Of a stretch of 64,000 nt of DNA, positions 8,368 through 17,877 are shown piece by piece. The notes beneath the pieces were generated by a model. That model did not search any database. It had not been told where the DNA came from and was given only the letters and a program-made list of their open reading frames with translations. The DNA lies in the NCBI GenBank assembly GCA_028293765.1, contig JAQGOG010000148.1, positions 1-64,000 of the forward strand, in the 5' to 3' direction. The stretch's first letter is position 1, and each line of letters begins with the position of its first letter. The position numbers were made by a program, and so were the translations under genes. This DNA is from Gammaproteobacteria bacterium (GTDB lineage Bacteria; Pseudomonadota; Gammaproteobacteria; Steroidobacterales; Steroidobacteraceae).

Positions 8368-9690
8368 CTACTTGCCCTTGGCAAATACCGGCTTATCGAT
8401 CGTCCCGCCGACATGGAACGGGAACGATAGCTTGCCATCTTTCAGCGTCCCGCCGGCCAACCGCGCGAATAGATTCGTCACAAATCCCTGCTTGGAGACG
8501 ATTTCCGCCACGCCCTGATAGTTCAACTCGTCCGAGCCGGATAGGCTCACACTCCCTGAACCATCAACATCGACTCCATAGCCGTCGATGTCGATCACCT
8601 TGCTCGAAATTCTCTCGTGATCGAGCTCCAGGTCGGTCGAGACAAATTTGAACGAGGAAGGATCATTGCTGGCGGGCCCGAGATCATTGTAATGCGCCAG
8701 TTTCATCAAGTTCGCATTTAGCTTCAGGCTTGGTACCTGCCCGTCTCGCACCGTCAAATGCCCACCGCCGTGCAATCCCTCCAACGGATGCAGAGAGTGC
8801 CCGATTTCTCCGGCGATATTCAACTCGCCTTCCATCCTTCCCGTCATTTTGCCGCGGGCATTTCGAAACGCGCTCAGTAGTTGCGCCACATCAATTCGTT
8901 TCATCGTTGCATCAGTCTTGAAGCTCGCGTTCTTTCCCGATAACTTGATTGAGAGCTCTCCCGTCGTGTTTCCCCCATACGTTTCCGCCTTCGCGTCAGT
9001 GAATAAGACTCGCCGCGCCTGCAGTCGGATATTGGAGCTCAGATTTTTCGCCTCGATCGATCCAAACCGCAGCACGGCCGCTTTCAATGTTCCCTGACCG
9101 TCGAGTGTCGTGGAAGCAGGATCGGCGATGGCGTCCGCATCCACGTTTTCCAATTCGCTGGAGACTTCCTGTGCCTCGAAAAAGACGGGGCCGGCGGCGT
9201 CGGAGGGCAGAAGATTCGACGCAATTATGCGGCCCCGCTTGATCTTCACCAGCGAGATCACCCCGATCAGAAGCGGGTTTGACCTATTTTTCGCCGCTGG
9301 ATTCTCGAAGTTCCACGGACCATCCGGATCTGAAACCAGATTGATGACCGGCTGTTCCAGCACCAGCGACGTAACCACTATCTGCCCGTGCAGGAGTGCC
9401 CACGCCTCGATCTGAGCGTCGATTCGCGCCACTTTCAGGATGTAGCTTGGCGGAAACAACGGCGGGCTCTTGACTCCGAAATCGTCTACGTGAACCGTTA
9501 TCTTGGGAAAGAACGTCACCGCCAGCCGGCCAATCTCCACCTTCTTGCCGGTGCTCTCTTCCAAATAGGAGATCGCCTTCGGCCGGTAGCGATCCGCATC
9601 AAGTAGGAGTGGCACAAGGAAAACGGTCGCAATGAGCGGCGCTGCGGCGATTCCTACCAGAACAAGCCCGGTCCTGCGGTGGATAGTCAT
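8368..9690 (-). CDS. AsmA family protein
   Basis: 440 residues from the ATG at 9690, where a GAGG lies about 7 bases upstream; the frame is open further up, but without a signal. The N-terminus MTIHRRTGLVLVGIAAAPLIATVFLVPLLLD is a signal anchor, followed by the AsmA hallmark DADRYRPKAISYLEESTGKKVEIGRLAVTFFPKITVHVDDFGV. The C-terminal region (TMKRIDVAQLLSAF, then GHLTVRDGQVPSLKLNANL) is the conserved AsmA end domain. AsmA-like proteins are periplasmic beta-groove proteins tied to the inner membrane and implicated in lipid transport to the outer membrane. It appears monocistronic, and its wording is visibly more AT-rich than its neighbours. Confidence 0.85.
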   Translation of the reverse strand: MTIHRRTGLVLVGIAAAPLIATVFLVPLLLDADRYRPKAISYLEESTGKKVEIGRLAVTFFPKITVHVDDFGVKSPPLFPPSYILKVARIDAQIEAWALLHGQIVVTSLVLEQPVINLVSDPDGPWNFENPAAKNRSNPLLIGVISLVKIKRGRIIASNLLPSDAAGPVFFEAQEVSSELENVDADAIADPASTTLDGQGTLKAAVLRFGSIEAKNLSSNIRLQARRVLFTDAKAETYGGNTTGELSIKLSGKNASFKTDATMKRIDVAQLLSAFRNARGKMTGRMEGELNIAGEIGHSLHPLEGLHGGGHLTVRDGQVPSLKLNANLMKLAHYNDLGPASNDPSSFKFVSTDLELDHERISSKVIDIDGYGVDVDGSGSVSLSGSDELNYQGVAEIVSKQGFVTNLFARLAGGTLKDGKLSFPFHVGGTIDKPVFAKGK

Positions 9691-10073
9691 GGCAGCCTCG
9701 GCATGCATCACATTCCTGTGGATTGTGAGATTGTGCCCACGCTGCTCGCAAGGCCCTTGCCGATCCTCGTGAATAGCCGCTCTCGGGAAGCGCGCTGATT
9801 CGCTATGGTGCGGCGAGAACGAGCTTCGGCGGATCGTTACGCTGAGGCGAAGACTGCGACGGCTGGGGCTCGCTTGACCCACGTGCAGCTGCATCGTTAC
9901 GTCAATGCATACGGTCGCTCGCGAGTCGCGAAGCACCATTCGCACTTTTCACGCTGTCTTCTGCGGCTGGTTTGGGACTAGAGAGGGACTAAGGTGGGGA
10001 TTTCGGAGTCGGCCATATCCGGGACCGGCCTTCGCCAGTCCTCGTAACGACTCTGCTTACCACCGGGACTCGA
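9691..10073. other. Intergenic stretch without recognised gene
   Basis: About 380 bases between the AsmA-like gene and the end of the GGDEF/EAL gene. Open frames here are extensions of neighbouring frames without start signals. It should hold the AsmA promoter and the end of the regulator transcript. I see no tRNA, repeat or clear terminator. Confidence 0.5.
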
Positions 10074-12017
10074 TTACCGAGGTCGATACGCGGCGAGCTT
10101 GCTCTGCGTCAGATCAGCCGCCGACTCGCACGCGAGCCCTGGCTCCTTGCGCGAGCTACGCATCAGAGCCGCGAAATCACTAGCGGGCACCGCAGGACTG
10201 AAGCAATAGCCTTGATACTGATCGCAACCCAATGCCTTGAGTACATCGAGTTGTTCAGACGTTTCGACGCCCTCCGCCACGACCTTCAAACGAAGGCTGT
10301 GGGCCAGCGAGACGATCGCCGTGACGATTGACGCGTCATCGGGCCGCGACAACAGCTCACTGATGAACCCTCGATCGATCTTCAATTTGTCGATTGGAAA
10401 GCGCCGCAGATAACTCATGCTCGAGTAGCCCGTGCCGAAATCGTCCACGGATACGAGCACCCCCATTCGACTCAACTGCTCCAGAATTCCGACCGACTGC
10501 TCGGGATCGCTCATCAGCGCACTTTCGGTAATTTCGACTTCCAGCAGCCGCGGATCGAGGTCCGCCGCCTGCAGGGCGCCCCGGATCATCTGCAACAGGT
10601 TGCCGTTGCGGAACTGAAACGCCGAAAGGTTGACTGCGACGCGCAGGTGCGCCAGACCTTCGAGCTGCCACAGCCGTGCCTGCCGGCACGCTTCGCGCAC
10701 CACCCACTCGCCGATGGAATCTATCAAGCCGCAGGCCTCCGCCAACGGAATGAACTCTCCGGGAAGAATGAGGCCCTTCTCGGGATGCCGCCAGCGTACC
10801 AGGGCCTCTGCTCCGTGGATCGCTCCCGTCCCGGTATCAACCTTGGGCTGATAGTGCAGTTCGAATTGCCGCAGTCCCAGCGCCGCGTGCAGTTCGCTCT
10901 CCAGCTTGACCTTCTCCTGCGTCTCGGCATTCATTCCGGGCGCGAAGCACTGGATGTTATTGCGGCCCCGCTGTTTCGCGCAGTACATCGCCGCGTCCGC
11001 GTTTGCGATCACCGTTTCAGCGGTCTTGCCGTCCTGCGGAAACAAGGCAATCCCGATACTGCAGGACGTACGGATGTCGACATTGCCGAGCCTGATGGGC
11101 GTCTGCAGCGATTCCATAGCTCGACGCGCGATGTCCTCGGCATCCTTCGGGTGCGCGATCCGGTCGATGATGAGAAGGAATTCATCGCCACCAAATCGCG
11201 CCACGGTATCCGTACTCCGGGCAACGCCCGCAAGGCGCTGGGCTACCTCCTTGATCAGCTCATCACCCGCCCGGTGCCCGAACGAGTCGTTGATGACCTT
11301 GAAGCGATCGAGGTCGAACATTGCGACTGCGAACGCGTGCCCGTCCCGCTCGGCGTATGCGATCGCCTGCGTCAGACGATCCTCCAGCAATACCCGGTTG
11401 GGCAGACCAGTCAGCATGTCATGGGTCGCGAGTTGCCGCAGTTGCCGGTTCGCGGCCTCCAGGCCCTGGGTGCGGGCTTCGACGACCCGCTCGAGATCCT
11501 GCACCTGACCGCGCAGCATCGACTCGTTGTCCCACTTGCGTGTCAAGGCGTTCGCACACTGCAATACTTCAATGGGCTCGAACGGCTTCTTTATCACGAG
11601 CAGCTTGTCAGAATGGTCGAGGCGGCCGACGACCTCGGTCCAATCGTAGTCGGAATGCGCCGAGCAGATGACGACCTGGACGTCCGGGTCAACCGCCCAC
11701 AACCTTTGAATCGTCTCCAAACCATCCCAACCTGGCGGCATGCGCATGTCGACAAACGCCAGCGAGTACGGTTGCCCCTCATCGAGCCCTCGCTTGATCA
11801 GCGCCACGCCCTCCTGCCCCTGAAATGCCACTTGCAGATCGAAGGCCGGACGCGACGACGGCACGAGCGTTTCGCCCAAAAGCAGACGTTCGGCCGCCAA
11901 CAGCGTCGTGTGCGAATCCGCCTCGCCAGCCAGGATCTTGAGAAAGTCCTCGTGAATGGCCCGATTGTCATCGATGACCAGTATTCGATGTCTACGCGGG
12001 ACGGAGGTGTCAGCCAT
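10074..12017 (-). CDS. Response regulator with REC, GGDEF and EAL domains (c-di-GMP turnover)
   Basis: 647 residues from the ATG at 12017, which has GGAG 8 bases upstream and overlaps the kinase stop by 8 bases. The REC domain (about 1-130) has ILVIDDNRAIHEDF, phospho-acceptor D in LAFVDMRMPP and the conserved K in VIKKPFEP. A short coiled coil leads to GGDEF (about 190-350) with an intact RFGGDEFLLI active site and an RSTD inhibitory I-site five residues before it. The EAL domain (about 365-615) has GAEALVRW, EITESALM, DDFGTGYSSMSYLRRFP and VVAEGVET, all catalytic residues apparently present. It can therefore potentially both make and degrade cyclic di-GMP under control of the adjacent kinase. 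Confidence 0.95.
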   Translation of the reverse strand: MADTSVPRRHRILVIDDNRAIHEDFLKILAGEADSHTTLLAAERLLLGETLVPSSRPAFDLQVAFQGQEGVALIKRGLDEGQPYSLAFVDMRMPPGWDGLETIQRLWAVDPDVQVVICSAHSDYDWTEVVGRLDHSDKLLVIKKPFEPIEVLQCANALTRKWDNESMLRGQVQDLERVVEARTQGLEAANRQLRQLATHDMLTGLPNRVLLEDRLTQAIAYAERDGHAFAVAMFDLDRFKVINDSFGHRAGDELIKEVAQRLAGVARSTDTVARFGGDEFLLIIDRIAHPKDAEDIARRAMESLQTPIRLGNVDIRTSCSIGIALFPQDGKTAETVIANADAAMYCAKQRGRNNIQCFAPGMNAETQEKVKLESELHAALGLRQFELHYQPKVDTGTGAIHGAEALVRWRHPEKGLILPGEFIPLAEACGLIDSIGEWVVREACRQARLWQLEGLAHLRVAVNLSAFQFRNGNLLQMIRGALQAADLDPRLLEVEITESALMSDPEQSVGILEQLSRMGVLVSVDDFGTGYSSMSYLRRFPIDKLKIDRGFISELLSRPDDASIVTAIVSLAHSLRLKVVAEGVETSEQLDVLKALGCDQYQGYCFSPAVPASDFAALMRSSRKEPGLACESAADLTQSKLAAYRPR

Positions 12018-13857
12018 GTGCATTCTCCACAGGTGCCAGCGGCAGTTCCAACACGAAAGTCGCTCCCAGGCCGGCTCCATGACTCTCGGCTCGCAACGTA
12101 CCGCCGAGCTCCTTGGCGGCCAGAGCGCCGCTATGCAATCCAAAGCCATGCCCGGTCTTCTTTGTCGTGAATCCGTGACCGAAGATGCGCGTCATGTTCT
12201 CAGGCAGGATTCCCACGCCGGTATCCGCGACTGCAACCTGAACGCCGGTTCCGCACGCACCAACCCTTATCGTGACACTCTTCCTGTCGGCAGACTCGCA
12301 GGCATCCTTGGCATTGCGCAATAGATTGACCAGTATCTGCAGAACCTTGTGCTTGTCCACCGTGATCGCCGGGACCGGCGCAAATTCGCGAACGATCGCA
12401 ATGGCATGGCGCTCGAAGCCGCTGGTGTTGATGCGCAGACTCTCTTCCACGAGGTGCGTGACATCGATCGTGTCGGTTGCGCCGGAGAGCTTGGCGTATC
12501 GTTGTTGCATCGCCACGATTTCCTTGATGTGATCGATGTTTCCCTGCAGGGACTGGAGCTCCTGCAACGCCATCGCCTGGTCGGCGGCGAGTTGCTTGGA
12601 AAGTTCGGCAAGGTAACGGGGCAGCACCTTGCCGCGCTCGTCAAGCGAAACGAAAGCGCCCAGGTCGGTGCGATGTTCCTCCAGGAGCGACACGACGCGA
12701 GCAAGTCCGGCCGTCCGCGATCTCTTCAGACCGTCGGCCACCAGGGTCGCCGACACGTTTACACTGTTCAGTACGTTGCCCACGTTGTGCAGCACATTGG
12801 TGGCCACTTCGGCCATTCCTGCCTGCCGCGAAGCGTCCCGCAATTGTCGCTGCAGTACATTCTCGCGCGCGGCCGCTTCGATCCGTTCGGTGACATCCAG
12901 ATCGATGCCGACGAGCCTGGGGCCGCTATCGGAGCAATCGGCAATGACCGCCGCTATCGATTCCACATGTCCAGTGCTGCCGTCGGGCTTTACGATGCGA
13001 TACTGCGTGCGCAACTGCTTGCGCTCATGCAGTGCAGTGGTCATCGCCGCCCGGGCGGCTACCCGGTCGGCGGGATGAACCAGGTCCAGCCACTCATCCA
13101 GTGTGGGTGGGACGGCGCGGTCCGACCGGCCGTAGAGTTCGTTCATCGTCTCGCTCCACCACACTTTGCAGCCATTCTCGTAAACTTCGTACACGCCAGC
13201 CCGTGCCGCCTGCGTTGCCATTCCGAATCGAATCGAGATCGTTTCCAGCTCGGCACGGCGTCGGCGTTCGATCGCGGCGTCCGCCTCAATCCTTTCCTGC
13301 AGCCGTCGACGGGTTGCGAGGACGAATACGACAGTCAGTATCAGGCTGACGAACAGCGCCGCGGTCACCTGTTGCTTCTGCCGCCGCGCGGAATCGACTG
13401 CATCGCGGACAACTGCTGCGTCGCGCCGTTCGAAATCCTCGTCGATCGCCTTGGTCAGCCGGTCGGCAGTTGCGATCTGTGCCCGCAAAGGCAGCAGCCG
13501 CTCCAAGGTGGTACCGCTCGGAATCTCAACTGCGAGCCGCGCTACCAACCCGGGCGCCTCACCGAGCACCTGCGACTCACCCCGGGATTTCAGCGTAGCC
13601 AGGAATGTGGCAGTCGCACGCAAGGCCTCGGCCGATTGCCGGCTCAGCGTACCGGTATCGACCGCCGCGGCGGCGCCGTTAGTGAATGTCCTGTAATTGG
13701 CGCGAGCTTCATTGGCCAGATTGCGCAAGGGCCGTGAATAGTCGAGCGCTGTGGCGCGGCGTCCGTCCGCCATCAATTGCGCCACCAACACGAAAGCGAT
13801 CGGCACGACTACGGCCAGGAACTGTAACCCGATAAGACTGTCGGTCGAACGTTTCAT
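12010..13857 (-). CDS. Membrane sensor histidine kinase with PAS domain
   Basis: 615 residues from the ATG at 13857 (MKRSTDSLIG); an in-frame ATG at 13869 is less likely because this start aligns exactly with the chemoreceptor at 18297. TM1 (about 10-30), periplasmic helical domain (31-162) and TM2 (163-182, ending VFVLATRRRL) are homologous to the first 190 residues of that receptor. A PAS domain follows (about 205-325, GRSDRAVPPTLDEWLDLVHPADR). The kinase core has the H-box VLHNVGNVLNS, N-box LVNLLRNAKDAC, G1 VADTGVGI and GFTTKKTGHGFGLH. It should phosphorylate the REC domain of the overlapping downstream gene. Confidence 0.94.
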   Translation of the reverse strand: MKRSTDSLIGLQFLAVVVPIAFVLVAQLMADGRRATALDYSRPLRNLANEARANYRTFTNGAAAAVDTGTLSRQSAEALRATATFLATLKSRGESQVLGEAPGLVARLAVEIPSGTTLERLLPLRAQIATADRLTKAIDEDFERRDAAVVRDAVDSARRQKQQVTAALFVSLILTVVFVLATRRRLQERIEADAAIERRRRAELETISIRFGMATQAARAGVYEVYENGCKVWWSETMNELYGRSDRAVPPTLDEWLDLVHPADRVAARAAMTTALHERKQLRTQYRIVKPDGSTGHVESIAAVIADCSDSGPRLVGIDLDVTERIEAAARENVLQRQLRDASRQAGMAEVATNVLHNVGNVLNSVNVSATLVADGLKRSRTAGLARVVSLLEEHRTDLGAFVSLDERGKVLPRYLAELSKQLAADQAMALQELQSLQGNIDHIKEIVAMQQRYAKLSGATDTIDVTHLVEESLRINTSGFERHAIAIVREFAPVPAITVDKHKVLQILVNLLRNAKDACESADRKSVTIRVGACGTGVQVAVADTGVGILPENMTRIFGHGFTTKKTGHGFGLHSGALAAKELGGTLRAESHGAGLGATFVLELPLAPVENAHG

Positions 13858-13994
13858 CAAACCTGCCATTCCGGGTAGCTGCGCTGCAACATGACAAACC
13901 AGTGTCCGGCGCCGCTCAGGGCATCGGCCCGGGTCCGTGCCGGTTTAGCGCCCGGAAGCTCCGATGCCTCGGCATGAGACGTTGATCACGATCC

Positions 13995-15731
13995 GTGAGG
14001 CTGCGAGCTCGCGTGGCCCCGATACCGGCGGTCATTCGGTCAAGAAGTCGGGGGACCCCGCCGATAACGGCTGAACCGGCCGGCGGTCGGCTCACGCCCG
14101 CACGAGCACCCCTCTGTCACTCGGAACCCACTGCATTGGCGCGCCGCTGTCTCATTTTTCTCGTCACCGCTCTGCTGGTCGCCGTGCCGGCGCATGCAGC
14201 GCGCTTTGATTTCGCCGCCCTGCAGACGCTGATCCAACAGCACGACATTGGTACCGTTGAGGAATTGCTTGCCGCACTGCCGCAAACAGTCCGCTCCCGC
14301 TTCGCTTTGATGTTCGAGAGCCGCAGTTTGCAAGGTGCCACTTTCAACGCTCCGCGGGCCATCCTCTTTGGGCCCGACGCACGCTTCATTGTGACCTTCA
14401 ACGGTGACCCGGGCGAACGCGGCTACCAGACGATTGAGACGCTGGAATTCGACGCGCAGACGAAAGAATTCCGCTTTCGCGAGCTCCAGTTCCCGTCCAA
14501 CGGTGCGGGCGCTACTGGAGTCGTCACGTCTGCAATCAACCCGGTGCGCTGTACACGATGCCACGGAAATCCCGCCAGACCTGTTTGGGATACCCACCCC
14601 TTATGGCCCGGTGCCTACGGTGAGCGCTACCTGGCGGGTCTGTCACGCAACGAACTTGCCGGCCTGTCGATTTTCCTCGCGCGACAGGCGGACCATCCCC
14701 GCTATCGCCACTTGGTTGGCGCCCAGCGCTTCATCGACCCCGCCACGTTTCGACCGACCGCATCGAGCCGCTACGCGGCGACGCCGGCAGAAGCGCCGAA
14801 CGCCGAGCTTGCGACCTATCTGAGTCAATTCCAATTTGAGGCAATCGCGCGCGAGCTGGCCCGACAACCGGCTTTCGGCGTATTTCAATACGCATTGCTC
14901 GGCACTGCCGACGACGCCTGCGGCCCTGTCGCGGACTTCTATCCCGCCGCACTGTGGCGCGAGCAGGAGCCCCGATTTGAAGACTTCGTGCGCGGCACAG
15001 CAGTTGCCAATTCCCAGCAGACCCGATTCAAGGCAGTGCGCGCGGCGAACGCAGGAGGATCGCGAACCGCCCGAAGTGTCCCGACGCAAGCCAGCGCCCT
15101 CACCGGACTGCGGTTCGTGGTTGCAGCGGCTCTGGAGCTTTCCACCCGCGATTGGAGTCTGGCTCTCGAGAAGGGAACTTACGACTTTACCGTGCCTCCG
15201 GCCTCCAGGACCTCGATGCGAGAGGCGTTGCTCGAGGAAGTGATGCGGCGTGATGCCACAATCCGGGAACTGTTCCCCTACGCCACTTCCTCGGATGGCG
15301 ATCGCTACTGCACGTATCTGAAAAGGCGCAGCAAGGCCGCCCTGCGGGAATTCATGCGCAAGACGGCCGTCGCCGGGGGCGCCGGCGCGACCGCCGGCTC
15401 ATCCTCAAACGAAGGCGCCGCGCAGCCGGACACCCGCAGCGAGTCGCCGCCCGGAACTGCCGCTGTTCCTGCGGCTCCTACGGCGCTGCAGCGGTGTAGC
15501 CAATGTCACGAGACGGGAATAGCTCCGTCCCTGGCCTTTTCCAACGCCACTGAACTCAAACGCGACCTGCGGGAAAGGCCGTCAGCGCACGGCGCCTTGC
15601 TCGATGAGATTCGATTCCGCCTGTCGGCCGCTGCCGGCGCGCAAACAATGCCGCTTGGTGTGGCACTCCCGGAAGCCGAGCGGCGCGCGCTGGAGGCCTA
15701 TTTCATCGCATTGGCGGCCTCGCCGGACTGA
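13995..15731 (+). CDS. Diheme c-type cytochrome-like exported protein
   Basis: Up to 578 residues. The first ATG in frame is at 13995, but the signal peptide (RRCLIFLVTALLVAVPAHA) begins some 48 residues later, so a TTG at 14136 may be the true start. Two heme c attachment motifs are present, CTRCH at about residue 186 and CSQCH at about residue 500, with a conserved-looking stretch RPVWDTHPLWPGAYGERY after the first. No methionine ligands could be assigned. The protein is probably periplasmic and does electron transfer or redox sensing. I do not recognise a named family. It is divergent from the kinase operon and 210 bases upstream of the SCO gene, so it may head the rightward operon. Confidence 0.7.
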   Translation: MRLRARVAPIPAVIRSRSRGTPPITAEPAGGRLTPARAPLCHSEPTALARRCLIFLVTALLVAVPAHAARFDFAALQTLIQQHDIGTVEELLAALPQTVRSRFALMFESRSLQGATFNAPRAILFGPDARFIVTFNGDPGERGYQTIETLEFDAQTKEFRFRELQFPSNGAGATGVVTSAINPVRCTRCHGNPARPVWDTHPLWPGAYGERYLAGLSRNELAGLSIFLARQADHPRYRHLVGAQRFIDPATFRPTASSRYAATPAEAPNAELATYLSQFQFEAIARELARQPAFGVFQYALLGTADDACGPVADFYPAALWREQEPRFEDFVRGTAVANSQQTRFKAVRAANAGGSRTARSVPTQASALTGLRFVVAAALELSTRDWSLALEKGTYDFTVPPASRTSMREALLEEVMRRDATIRELFPYATSSDGDRYCTYLKRRSKAALREFMRKTAVAGGAGATAGSSSNEGAAQPDTRSESPPGTAAVPAAPTALQRCSQCHETGIAPSLAFSNATELKRDLRERPSAHGALLDEIRFRLSAAAGAQTMPLGVALPEAERRALEAYFIALAASPD

Positions 15732-15940
15732 GAAATGCCGCACGCCGACCCGTGCGCCAGGGCATGTCACGCACGCTTGGCCGCCAACTCGCAACAGTCT
15801 GTGTGACGGGCTTCGCATTTGACAGAACTCCTGACGATGACTCCTCAAGGTTTGTTGTAAAAGGTCGAGACTAAAGTCGTGTGAGTGAACTTCATACACG
15901 ATGTTGGCTCGATCCCTATTTCAGCGCGGCGCGTATTTAC

Positions 15941-16489
15941 ATGAGCAGAGCATTGACGATGTTGGCCGCGGCGCTGGTCGCCTTCGGACTGATTCACGAA
16001 GTGCATTCGGCGAGCACCGCGGGCGCCGCAACCCGGTTGCAACAGCTCCCGGCGGCATGGCGCGACGATCAAGGTAACGCGTTCGATCTGCACGGGCTCC
16101 TGGGGCACAACCTCGCGCTGACCATGGCTTACGCAACGTGTCACCGGATTTGTCCGCTGACCATGCAGCAGCTGCAGAGACTGCAACGGGACTTCGATGC
16201 TCGCGGCATCGACGCGCAGTTCCTGGTGATCGGTTACGACCCCGAGAAGGACGACTCCGCAGTCTGGCGTCAATATCGCAAAACGCGGCATCTCACACGT
16301 AGCAACTGGCATTTCCTGGTCGGGACACCCGCGACGGTCGAGCAGACTGCAAGACGACTCGGCTTCGAGTTCTGGCGCTACGACGAGCACGTCATGCACG
16401 ACTCCCGGATCGTCATGTTTGACGCACGCGGCAACCTGAGCACCGCCGGCGGGCTGGCGCCGCGGGACCGCAGCTGGATGACAGAATGA
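15941..16489 (+). CDS. SCO1/SenC family copper-binding thioredoxin-fold protein
   Basis: 182 residues from the ATG at 15941, which gives a good signal peptide (MSRALTMLAAALVAFGLIHEVHS); a GTG at 15881 is also open. The SCO copper site is intact: CHRICPLTM supplies the CxxxCP pair (ATCHRICP) and the distal histidine is in EHVMHDSRIVMFD. The rest, LVIGYDPEKDDSAVWRQY and WHFLVGTP, is typical of the family. SCO proteins deliver copper to cytochrome c oxidase or act as thiol/copper redox sensors. Here the neighbours are a porin, a binding protein and a chemoreceptor rather than oxidase genes, so a sensing or maturation role for this locus is possible. Confidence 0.85.
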   Translation: MSRALTMLAAALVAFGLIHEVHSASTAGAATRLQQLPAAWRDDQGNAFDLHGLLGHNLALTMAYATCHRICPLTMQQLQRLQRDFDARGIDAQFLVIGYDPEKDDSAVWRQYRKTRHLTRSNWHFLVGTPATVEQTARRLGFEFWRYDEHVMHDSRIVMFDARGNLSTAGGLAPRDRSWMTE

Positions 16490-16501
16490 GGCGGCAGGCG
16501 C

Positions 16502-17854
16502 ATGCAGTCCAAACAGCTTAGTGACAGCCACGGCATCCGGCGGTGGGCTGCGGTGCTCCTTTTGGGAGGTTGCTGTCACCCGTTTGTCGCCCGCGCGGCA
16601 CTCGATGACACTGACCGGGTCGCGGTGTTGGAGCAGAAGCTCGATCAAAGCCTGCGGTTGATCGGAGAGCTGTCGGCGAGGGTTCGGGACCTGGAAACGC
16701 AGGTGGCTGCCCAAAACTCGCAGGCGGTCACCGCCGGCGGGCCTGCGTTGGGCGGGGCCGCACCGGAATCGCAAACCGCAACCGAGCAGCGGCTGGTGGC
16801 GGTGGAGCAAACGGTGACCCAGATTGCGGCGGGAGCCGGCCAGCGTGCCGAGGACACCGGCCTGCCGTTGCACGGCTTCGCGGATGTCGGAGTCGGCAAT
16901 CACAATGCCAATTTCCCGGAGCACAAGGGAGCCGCCGTCGGCTCGCTCGATTTCTTCCTGACACCGCGACTGGGGACCCGCACTCGCGCCCTCTTCGAGC
17001 TCAATTTCGAGACCGCTGAGGATGGCGCCATTGGTGTCGACCTGGAGCGGGCACAGATCGGGTATCAGTTCAGCGATTCAGCTACCGTCTGGCTCGGTCG
17101 CTTTCACACCCCCTATGGTTACTACAACACGGCGTTTCACCACGGTCAGCAGATCGCCACTTCTCTCAGGCGCCCGCGCTTTCTCCAATTCGAGGATCAG
17201 GGCGGCATACTTCCGGCGCACACGGTCGGAGCATGGCTTACCGGCTCGGAACGGATCGGCGACGCAAGGCTCACCTACGATTTTTACGTAGGCAACAGCC
17301 AGCGGATTACCGGGCGCAGCCTCGACATGAACAATCCGGGCAATGCGCATGGCAGCGCGATCGTGGGCGGCAATGTGGGAGTTCTCTTGGGCGGCGCTCT
17401 GGATGGCCTGAAACTCGGAGTGCACGCGTTCACTACTCGGATCGAGGATCAGGATCTGATACCCGCATATGTCACGCGCGTCAGGAGCTACGGCGCCTAC
17501 GCCGTGTACGATACGGACCGCTGGGAGCACATCGCCGAGTTCTATGTCTTCGACGATGAGAATCTGTCTGGACCTGCCGGATCACATCGCAGCGAAGCTG
17601 GGTTCATACAGTTGGGGTACCGTGCCGGTCGGTCCGTCCCGTATGCTCGCTTTGAGCGTGCCGCCCTGCAGCAATCCGACAACTTCTTCGCCGCCCAGCA
17701 CTCGGGCACCTCTTACCACCGCTACGCCCTGGGAATTCGCTTTGATCTGGACCTCAAGTCTGCACTGAAACTGGAGCTGGCGCAGACGCAGGATTCCGAT
17801 CGGGACTTCATCAGCTACGACGAAGCGCTGCTCCAATACGCGATCCGCTTCTGA
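16502..17854 (+). CDS. Outer-membrane porin-like beta-barrel protein
   Basis: 450 residues. A signal peptide (about 1-33, ending VARA) is followed by a coiled coil with heptads (VAVLEQKLDQSLRLIGELSARVRDLETQV), an Ala/Gly-rich linker, then a beta-barrel from HGFADVGVGNHN to the terminal aromatic residue (LLQYAIRF). The ending in phenylalanine and alternating aromatic strands fit an outer-membrane porin of the phosphate-selective porin O/P or general porin type. It starts 12 bases after the SCO stop and ends 23 bases before the binding-protein gene, so the genes are co-transcribed. It probably admits the ligand sensed by this locus; the substrate is unknown. Confidence 0.8.
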   Translation: MQSKQLSDSHGIRRWAAVLLLGGCCHPFVARAALDDTDRVAVLEQKLDQSLRLIGELSARVRDLETQVAAQNSQAVTAGGPALGGAAPESQTATEQRLVAVEQTVTQIAAGAGQRAEDTGLPLHGFADVGVGNHNANFPEHKGAAVGSLDFFLTPRLGTRTRALFELNFETAEDGAIGVDLERAQIGYQFSDSATVWLGRFHTPYGYYNTAFHHGQQIATSLRRPRFLQFEDQGGILPAHTVGAWLTGSERIGDARLTYDFYVGNSQRITGRSLDMNNPGNAHGSAIVGGNVGVLLGGALDGLKLGVHAFTTRIEDQDLIPAYVTRVRSYGAYAVYDTDRWEHIAEFYVFDDENLSGPAGSHRSEAGFIQLGYRAGRSVPYARFERAALQQSDNFFAAQHSGTSYHRYALGIRFDLDLKSALKLELAQTQDSDRDFISYDEALLQYAIRF

Positions 17855-17877
17855 CGTGTGACTGCGGGAGCCGCTAC

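Noticed and set aside
10647-12170. A 507-codon frame opposite the GGDEF/EAL gene
   Set aside because: Antisense to clear REC, GGDEF and EAL motifs; no domain of its own.
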